Shown: in pieces, positions 58,077 to 64,000 of the stretch | How positions within the stretch are numbered: position 1 is the stretch's first letter | How the letters are laid out: every line of letters starts with the position of its first letter | Assembly: GCA_017481945.1 (NCBI GenBank) | Contig: JAFUOJ010000021.1 | Coordinates: 124,001 to 188,000 of the forward strand | Direction: 5' to 3' | From: Parabacteroides sp. | GTDB lineage: Bacteria > Bacteroidota > Bacteroidia > Bacteroidales > Tannerellaceae | DNA: 64,000 nt | Program-made: the position numbers and the translations under genes | Notes under the pieces: generated by a model | The model's input: the letters and a program-made list of their open reading frames with translations, nothing else | Databases searched by the model: none | Told to the model about the DNA's origin: nothing

Positions 58077-59879
58077 ATGAATTTGCCAAACGAATATGTT
58101 CTTCAAAACGGGAAATACCGAATAACTCACACCATTGGACAAGGAGGGTTTGGTATAACATATAAAGGCGTTTGGTATACGGAAGTCAAGGGCTCATTAG
58201 GAACAGTTAAAACAGAAGTACCGATTTGTATAAAAGAATATTTCTTTAAAGACTACTGCTATAGGGATACAAATGACTCTTTTACTGTCAAAGTTCATTC
58301 AGAAACAGGTAGAGTTCTTTTCAATAAATTCAAGGAAAAGCTTATCAAAGAGGCGAAAATACTTTCTGAAGTCCATCATCCACACATTGTAAATGTGTTA
58401 GAAGTTTTCGAAGAAAATGGGACAGCCTATATAGCTATGGAATATATTTCAGGTTGTTCTCTCAAATCCATGATGGATAGGGAAGGGGTACTGCCAGAAG
58501 CAAAGGTGCTTCGATATGTTCATCAGATAGGAGAGGCGCTTCAGTTTGTACATGAGAAAAATATTCTTCATTTAGATATTAAGCCCAGCAACATCCTTAT
58601 TGATTCGTCCGGAAAAGCTCGTCTCATAGATTTTGGTGTAAGTAAAAGATATGATGTTGAGCAGCAAGAGACCAGTACGACAATGTTGACTCTCTCTAAA
58701 GGATTTGCTTCAATAGAACAGTATGATAATGAAGGAATACAAAATTTTTCTCCATGCCCGGATATTTATTCGTTGGGAGCTACCATGTACAATTTATTGA
58801 CAGGAAAAATCCCTACAGAGTCTATTTTAAGAGCTACACGTCCTTTATTGGAGCCAACGAAACTAAATAAAGACATATCTTCTAAGACTGAGGCTGTAAT
58901 CATTAAAGCTATGCAGATTATTCCGGCAGATCGTTTTCAAACAATCACCGAAATGATGGCTGCATTGGATTTTCCGGCAGAGGAGGAAGAAACTAATTTA
59001 TTAACTGAAAAATTAGAATCAGATAGTAAAGAGGATGAAACAACAGTTTTAAATATAAAAGAACAAACTTCTCCCGAGGAGGAGGATGAACAAACAATTA
59101 TAAGAAGAGAAACTATCTCTTCTTTCTCTAACAAAAAGAAAAGTAAGGGAAAGCTTTTACTAATACCGATATTTGTAGTTGCGATTATTTGCTCAGGTGT
59201 CATTTTATTTTTGAGAGCACGAGGAAATAAAATAGATATTGAAGAGAGAGTTCAAGTAGATAGTTTGTTATTGAAGAAAAATCCTGTAGATTCTAATGTA
59301 ATAGAGGATAAACAAGAACTTTTTGTTGAGAAGAAAGTGGATACCTCCAAAATCAATCAGGAATTAAAACAGAAGACAGAAAAAGCTATAATCGAGAAGA
59401 AGGTTGATGTTAAAGAAAATACGACTAAGAAGAATGATGTTCAGCCACAGCCAGAACAACATTCAGTCCAAGATATAGAGACTAAGTATGCAACATTGAT
59501 TCTTTCAGGTAAAGAAAAAATGGAGAATGCTGATTTTATAAATGCAAGATTAGATTTTACAAAAGCAAAAGAAATTAAGCTCACAGAAGAGGTTATACGT
59601 CTTTTAATTACTTGTGATGAAGAAGAAGCTATAAAACAACTTGCAGATAGGAAAGCTCAATATGAAATCAAAAAGACTTTTGGAAATTTCATGATTGTAC
59701 GAAAGAAATCAACAAAGTTATATGGGGCGATTGATGAAGAGGCTAAAGAATGTATTCCTTGTATTTATTTGAATGTAGGAATTACTGATAATGGCCGTGC
59801 TTTTGAACGTAAAGATGGGTTATTTGACATTTATAATGCCAAGGGGATATTAATAAATGAAGGAGTAACCTATTATTAA
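58077..59879 (+). CDS. Transmembrane Ser/Thr protein kinase
   Basis: 600 residues. Kinase domain about 14-297: glycine loop GQGGFG (21-26), Lys 53 in ICIKEYF, Glu 92, HLDIKPSN (165-172), DFG (185-187) and PDIYSLG. The catalytic loop reads HLD instead of HRD, so it is a non-RD kinase, often active without activation-loop phosphorylation. An acidic linker with many Ser/Thr (300-350) leads to one membrane helix (359-380). The extracytoplasmic part holds a Lys/Glu-rich stretch, a TPR-like helical pair (about 475-525) and a WG-repeat-like end (KLYGAIDEEAKECIP). It likely senses an envelope signal. Confidence 0.93.
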   Translation: MNLPNEYVLQNGKYRITHTIGQGGFGITYKGVWYTEVKGSLGTVKTEVPICIKEYFFKDYCYRDTNDSFTVKVHSETGRVLFNKFKEKLIKEAKILSEVHHPHIVNVLEVFEENGTAYIAMEYISGCSLKSMMDREGVLPEAKVLRYVHQIGEALQFVHEKNILHLDIKPSNILIDSSGKARLIDFGVSKRYDVEQQETSTTMLTLSKGFASIEQYDNEGIQNFSPCPDIYSLGATMYNLLTGKIPTESILRATRPLLEPTKLNKDISSKTEAVIIKAMQIIPADRFQTITEMMAALDFPAEEEETNLLTEKLESDSKEDETTVLNIKEQTSPEEEDEQTIIRRETISSFSNKKKSKGKLLLIPIFVVAIICSGVILFLRARGNKIDIEERVQVDSLLLKKNPVDSNVIEDKQELFVEKKVDTSKINQELKQKTEKAIIEKKVDVKENTTKKNDVQPQPEQHSVQDIETKYATLILSGKEKMENADFINARLDFTKAKEIKLTEEVIRLLITCDEEEAIKQLADRKAQYEIKKTFGNFMIVRKKSTKLYGAIDEEAKECIPCIYLNVGITDNGRAFERKDGLFDIYNAKGILINEGVTYY

Positions 59880-59889
59880 GTATTAGTTT

Positions 59890-60840
59890 ATGAAAAGTTT
59901 TTGGATTATAATTTTTCTTATTGTATTACCAATAAGTTTAAGTGCTCAACAAAGAGCAGAATATAATAGAAATGGGGACGAGGCTATGAAACGTCTCGAT
60001 TATAGTGATGCCAGAATGTGGTATGAAGAAGGTGTTGTAGAATGTGATTCATATAGTATTGGGCAATTAACTACAATTTGGTTATCTAATCAAGAAATGC
60101 GTTCCTCTATGCGTAGCTTGATGAATAAGTGTTTAAATTGTCTAACTGTTATGGCTAATGAAAATGATACAATCGCAATATCAAGATTGATTACTTATTA
60201 TACGGAGGGGATAGGGACCCCTAAAAATGAAGAATTGGCAATCTATTGGCAAGAACGTTTAAATACGTTACGTGAGCCTGTAAAAGAAACTAATGTTTCT
60301 TTAGGGAATCAAGATCTACCGGAAAAGAAGAAAGAACCTATGAAATTCTTTGTAGGTTATACCTATTCAAAAGAAGCTCCTTATGGTATAACTGTTGGAG
60401 GAATAAAATCCCGCTTAGGTTGGTTTGTCCGTTTTCGAACGAATCTGGGATTTGATAATTATGAAAATGAATGTAAAGGAAATGGACAAATAGTAGGCTC
60501 TGTGACAGGTAGCCCTTTTATACGTTTTACAGACAACCAAAAGGTAAATTGCTATGCAGGAACCGCAGGTATTGTTGTAAAATGTACATCTTGGTTATAT
60601 ACTTCTTTAGGTTTAGGGTATGGTAGTAGAAAATTACTTTGTGAATATAAATCTATTGACGCAGTTGATCACACAATAGAAAGTTCATATTGGAGTAAAA
60701 ATATTGATTATTCTTATAATGGTTTGGCTGCAGATTTAGACTTTATGATAAAATTAGGACCTATCTATGTTAATGCAGGATGTAATACTATAAATTTTAA
60801 ATATATAGACTTTAATGCAGGTCTTGGTGTGTTTTTTTAA
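59890..60840 (+). CDS. Exported TPR-like protein with beta-rich, barrel-like C-terminus
   Basis: 316 residues. Signal peptide to about residue 20. Residues 22-140 are helical and TPR/Sel1-like (YNRNGDEAMKRLDYSDARMWYEEG; later YTEGIGTPKNEELAIYWQE). Residues 155-316 are beta-rich with alternating aromatics (FFVGYTYSKEAP, LGWFVRFRTNLGFDNY) and end in a terminal FF, as in small outer-membrane barrels. Unassigned family. It starts ten bases after the kinase and probably forms one transcript with it; a role in signal reception or envelope attachment is inferred. Confidence 0.75.
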   Translation: MKSFWIIIFLIVLPISLSAQQRAEYNRNGDEAMKRLDYSDARMWYEEGVVECDSYSIGQLTTIWLSNQEMRSSMRSLMNKCLNCLTVMANENDTIAISRLITYYTEGIGTPKNEELAIYWQERLNTLREPVKETNVSLGNQDLPEKKKEPMKFFVGYTYSKEAPYGITVGGIKSRLGWFVRFRTNLGFDNYENECKGNGQIVGSVTGSPFIRFTDNQKVNCYAGTAGIVVKCTSWLYTSLGLGYGSRKLLCEYKSIDAVDHTIESSYWSKNIDYSYNGLAADLDFMIKLGPIYVNAGCNTINFKYIDFNAGLGVFF

Positions 60841-60852
60841 TAGTTGAATGAT

Positions 60853-63054
60853 ATGAAACGTATATATATTTTCTTTTTATTTTGTTCGTTAGCAGGATTT
60901 GTTTTTAGTTGTATAGATGATCCTGTCATGGATACGCATTTACAAAACGGAATAGCTCCAGAGGTTTCTGAAACTTCAGAAATATCAAAAAAAGCATCGA
61001 CTATTACACTAAAAGCAAGTATATTAAAAGAAAATGGTTCACAAATATTAGAATGTGGCGTTTGTTGGAGTGATAAGTCTGATTATCTACCTCAAAAGAA
61101 TATTTCTGAAGGTCGATATAAAAAGGCTACAAATTTAGAAAATAGGGAATTTCAGGTTACTATATCGGATCTTAATGATAATACAGAATATTATGTATAT
61201 GCTTATGCGATAAATGAAACTGATACGGCATTCTCTACAAAAAGTGCTTATAAAACAGTTCTTGGAGTAGGAGAGGTAAAGACTCTTCCAATAGATAGTA
61301 CTCATATAAAAGCAACCTCGGTCTTGGTTAGTGGACAAATAAAAAATAGAGGAGAGGGTATCGATAAGGCAGGATTTTATTTGTCAGAAGAAAATGATGT
61401 ACCTTCATCTAACGATTCTATCATTTTATGTAATGAGGATATAACAGAAGTGGATTCTTTTAGCTGTTTCATTTCTAATTTAAAACCAAGTACACTTTAT
61501 TATGTACGAGCATTTGCAACTAATTCTTTTGGAGAGTTTGCATTTAATGTGGATTCATTTTATACAACAGATGGAATGCCTATATTAGATGTGCTATCTT
61601 TAGATAGTATAAGTTTTACTTCTGTTGATTTATCAGCTTCATTAATTAGCGAAGGAGACTCTTCCTTGACAGCTTTTGGATTCTGTTGGGGAACAATGGA
61701 GGAACCAACTATCGAAAATACCGACACAAGTGTTTGTTCTGAGATAGTAGATAATAAATTTAGTGGTAGTATATATGATCTACAATCAAATAAGAAATAT
61801 TATGTACGTGCGTACGCAACAAATGTCTTTGGTACAGCTTATAGTTCTAATACAAAAGCATTTTTTACTAAAAGTCAGTTACCAACAGTTCTAACTCTTC
61901 CTGTCACAGAGGAAACGATAAAGAATGGAACTGCTGTAGTAGGTGGAGAGTTACAAGATGAAGGAATGTCTGAAGTAACAACTATTGGTATTTGTTGGTC
62001 TATTAATAATGAAAATCCTAATCTTTCAGATATGAATTGTTTTTATAAAGAAATACCATTGGAAAGATTAGATGAAAATAATATATTCACCGACTCATTG
62101 ACAGATTTAACAGGAGGAACAACCTATTATGTTAATACATATGCGATTAATGAAAATGGGATTCAATATGGGAATGTAGAGTCTTTTAAGACACCATCAA
62201 TTTTAGTCGAAAGGAATATTTATTCAGGAGCCAAACGTTCTTTTTCTGCAGGTTTTACTATCAATAACCAAGCATACATTGTTGGTGGAGATTTAGGAAA
62301 TGAGCGAACAAATGAAACATATAGTTATAATGCAGATATAGACGAATGGACTTTGGCTGCTCCATATATAAAAGCTTATTCACAAATGGCAGCATGTACA
62401 GACGAAGAAAAAGCATATATTATAGGAGGAACTGATAAGTCTATTTATGCTACTGATGTACAATGTTATCAACCAACGTCTAACACTTGGGTTTCAATGC
62501 CTTCTTTGCCTGAAGGAGAAGGAAGGTATGACGCAGTTAGTTTCGTCTATCGAGATTCTATTTATGTATTAGGAGGAGTTAGCAATAATGAAAACTCAAG
62601 AGAACTTTGGCAATATACAGGAGATTCATGGATATTGAAAACCACTGAGTTCCCAATACCTCAACAAAAGGGTGTAATTTTAGTTGTAAATGATACTGTA
62701 TATGCTGGATTAGGAAGTAATACAGGTCTAACAAGAGGATTTTGGATGGCCTCTGATAGTTTAACTACGTGGGAAGATGTGCCGGGAACTTTACCCAGCA
62801 ATATTGGAATAATATCATCTTCTGTATATTATAAGAATGAAAATAGGAATAGTTTCTTCATGATTGATAATAATGGTAAGATATGGGAATACAACTTGTC
62901 TGAAAATAAATGGTTAGAACATCTTACAACCTTACAACGTATGAATAATTATCATATGTTTGTATTGAATGATAAAATTTACATTTTAGGGCAAGATCGT
63001 TTTGAGAATAATTTCTTTGTAATGTATGATCCAATTTGGGATCCTGTAAAGTAA
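60853..63054 (+). CDS. Large lipoprotein with FN3-like repeats and a Kelch propeller
   Basis: 733 residues. Lipoprotein signal ends FVFSC. Four repeats of about 95 residues follow, each with ECGVCWS or GFCWG and a terminal YYVRAYATN / TYYVNTYAINENG strand, typical of FN3-like modules in Bacteroidetes surface proteins. The last 270 residues are a Kelch propeller: AYIVGGDLGNERT, AYIIGGTDKSIYATDV, IYVLGGVSNNE and IYILGQDRF. Probably exposed on the cell surface, binding a ligand or partner. A TTG at 60844 is in frame, but the ATG at 60853 is the likely start. Same transcript as the kinase genes by spacing. Confidence 0.85.
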   Translation: MKRIYIFFLFCSLAGFVFSCIDDPVMDTHLQNGIAPEVSETSEISKKASTITLKASILKENGSQILECGVCWSDKSDYLPQKNISEGRYKKATNLENREFQVTISDLNDNTEYYVYAYAINETDTAFSTKSAYKTVLGVGEVKTLPIDSTHIKATSVLVSGQIKNRGEGIDKAGFYLSEENDVPSSNDSIILCNEDITEVDSFSCFISNLKPSTLYYVRAFATNSFGEFAFNVDSFYTTDGMPILDVLSLDSISFTSVDLSASLISEGDSSLTAFGFCWGTMEEPTIENTDTSVCSEIVDNKFSGSIYDLQSNKKYYVRAYATNVFGTAYSSNTKAFFTKSQLPTVLTLPVTEETIKNGTAVVGGELQDEGMSEVTTIGICWSINNENPNLSDMNCFYKEIPLERLDENNIFTDSLTDLTGGTTYYVNTYAINENGIQYGNVESFKTPSILVERNIYSGAKRSFSAGFTINNQAYIVGGDLGNERTNETYSYNADIDEWTLAAPYIKAYSQMAACTDEEKAYIIGGTDKSIYATDVQCYQPTSNTWVSMPSLPEGEGRYDAVSFVYRDSIYVLGGVSNNENSRELWQYTGDSWILKTTEFPIPQQKGVILVVNDTVYAGLGSNTGLTRGFWMASDSLTTWEDVPGTLPSNIGIISSSVYYKNENRNSFFMIDNNGKIWEYNLSENKWLEHLTTLQRMNNYHMFVLNDKIYILGQDRFENNFFVMYDPIWDPVK

Positions 63055-63057
63055 TTA

Positions 63058-63939
63058 ATGATGAATAGAGTTGATATATTAAAAGAAATTCAGAAAAATG
63101 CAGACCTTTTGTCTACATCTGAGTATAAATATATTCCATTACATAAAAATTCATCGCCATCAGTAATTGTTCTACGGGAAATTATGCAGTTACTTAGGAG
63201 AGTTTTATTTCCTGGATTTTTCGGAACAGAACAAGAAGTACAGAATGAGTCTATTCAATATTATATAGGAGTATATTTAGAACAAATATATGATTCTTTA
63301 CAAGAACAGATTTATAATGGCTTATGTTTTGAAACAGAACGTTCTCATATATTTAAAGAACAAGCTTCTAAAATAGCAATTGATTTTATTAATAAGATAC
63401 CGAATATTAAATACTTATTGTCAACAGATGTAAAGGCAATTTTAGATGGAGATCCGGCAGCAAAAAGTTCTAGTGAAATAATTTTTTGTTATCCGGCTAT
63501 TCATGCAATTTTATACCAGCGAGTTGCACATGAGTTATTAAAATTAGAAGTACCAGTAATACCACGAATAATTACAGAATTGGCACATTCAGATACTGGT
63601 ATTGATATACATCCTGGTGCACAAATTGGAGAATATTTTAGTATTGACCATGGTACGGGTATTGTTATAGGAGAAACTACAATTATAGGAAACCATGTTC
63701 GATTATATCAGGGAGTAACACTTGGTGCAAAGAGTTTTGTTTTAGATGAAAATGGATTACCTTTGAATATACCAAGACATCCTATAATAGAAGATCATGT
63801 AACAATTTATTCAAACACGTCTGTATTAGGAAGAATAAAAATTGGACATAATTCTATTATTGGTGGAAATATTTGGTTAACTCATGACGTTCCTCCAAAT
63901 TCGAAAGTGTTACAGACTCGTGCTATTGAAGATAGATAA
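63058..63939 (+). CDS. cysE: Serine O-acetyltransferase
   Basis: 293 residues. An N-terminal helical domain (about 1-165), then left-handed hexapeptide repeats. These include TGIDIHPGAQIGEYFSIDHGTG, with the catalytic His-Asp pair, VVIGETT-like IVIGETTIIGNHVRLYQGVTLGA and the end IGGNIWLTHDVPPN. It makes O-acetylserine for cysteine synthesis. It starts three bases after the stop of the Kelch lipoprotein gene, so it is probably read from the same message, an unexpected metabolic companion to a kinase operon. A terminator follows. Two adjacent ATGs (63058, 63061) are possible starts. Confidence 0.93.
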   Translation: MMNRVDILKEIQKNADLLSTSEYKYIPLHKNSSPSVIVLREIMQLLRRVLFPGFFGTEQEVQNESIQYYIGVYLEQIYDSLQEQIYNGLCFETERSHIFKEQASKIAIDFINKIPNIKYLLSTDVKAILDGDPAAKSSSEIIFCYPAIHAILYQRVAHELLKLEVPVIPRIITELAHSDTGIDIHPGAQIGEYFSIDHGTGIVIGETTIIGNHVRLYQGVTLGAKSFVLDENGLPLNIPRHPIIEDHVTIYSNTSVLGRIKIGHNSIIGGNIWLTHDVPPNSKVLQTRAIEDR

Positions 63940-63970
63940 AAGGATTATTTATCTTCTATCTTTGTTTTTT
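63930..63970 (+). terminator. Terminator after cysE
   Basis: AGATAAA and TTTATCT around seven bases, followed by TCTATCTTTGTTTTTT. The same stretch contains TATCTTTG (63957-63964), which might also be the -7 element of a gene beyond the window. Confidence 0.6.
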
Positions 63971-64000
63971 ATAATTACCATTATGTTTAATTGTATCTTT

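Noticed and set aside
54257-63939. Type VI secretion or ESX locus
   Set aside because: FHA, PP2C and kinase genes are typical companions, but no structural secretion gene (sheath, tube, VgrG, EccC ATPase) is present in the window.

Overview
The window looks like a chromosomal segment of a low-GC Bacteroidales bacterium, probably in the Porphyromonadaceae/Tannerellaceae/Dysgonomonadaceae grade; genus not determined. The evidence is Bacteroidetes-type promoters (-7 element TAnnTTTG in front of about twenty genes), few Shine-Dalgarno sites, lipoprotein signal peptides, and typical families (AspT-like exporter, PG_1098-type methyltransferase, ppdK, thrA-apgM-thrC). No tRNA or rRNA gene, complete insertion sequence, CRISPR array or replication origin was seen.

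Layout. 0-11.3 kb is housekeeping: end of lysS, pgi, a HAD phosphatase, a secreted TIM-barrel protein, a coiled-coil membrane protein, an MscS channel, guaA, a gene-poor stretch, an AspT-like exporter and a methyltransferase. 11.5-17.3 kb is a ribokinase followed by three tandem ADP-ribosylglycohydrolase-family lipoproteins. 17.4-23.2 kb holds a reverse rubrerythrin, an S9 peptidase, a SPOR lipoprotein, a decayed gene, a surface lipoprotein and a candidate structured RNA. 23.3-28.2 kb is the threonine operon with a possible attenuating leader. 28.2-35.2 kb mixes gene remnants, DUF695, GNAT, SBF transporter, pepT-gcvT, an eroded toxin-antitoxin pair and a four-gene operon of unknown function. 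35.2-36.1 kb contains a strongly structured candidate ncRNA and a repeat array. 36-47.8 kb carries a Cys-less PurF paralogue, etfB-etfA-acyl-CoA dehydrogenase, MATE, tpx, rmuC, and a VOC-dhaK-dhaL-lsrF operon. 47.9-53.6 kb is an orphan adaptor/TolC pair and ppdK. 54.2-63.9 kb is an AT-rich signalling region: phosphoesterase, LytTR regulator, two zinc-ribbon/FHA proteins, an acidic protein, PP2C phosphatase, a transmembrane Ser/Thr kinase, two secreted proteins and serine acetyltransferase.

The most unusual signal is non-coding. Five intergenic sites carry arrays of short palindromes repeated every 21-23 bp. Each site has its own sequence word but they share one geometry. Two candidate structured RNAs (22.5-22.7 kb and 35.2-35.5 kb) and a DhaKL/LsrF operon that could process a phosphorylated C5 dione are the next best leads. 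Several gene remnants (PIN toxin, BspA-like LRR protein, transglutaminase-like protein) show decay between the conserved blocks.
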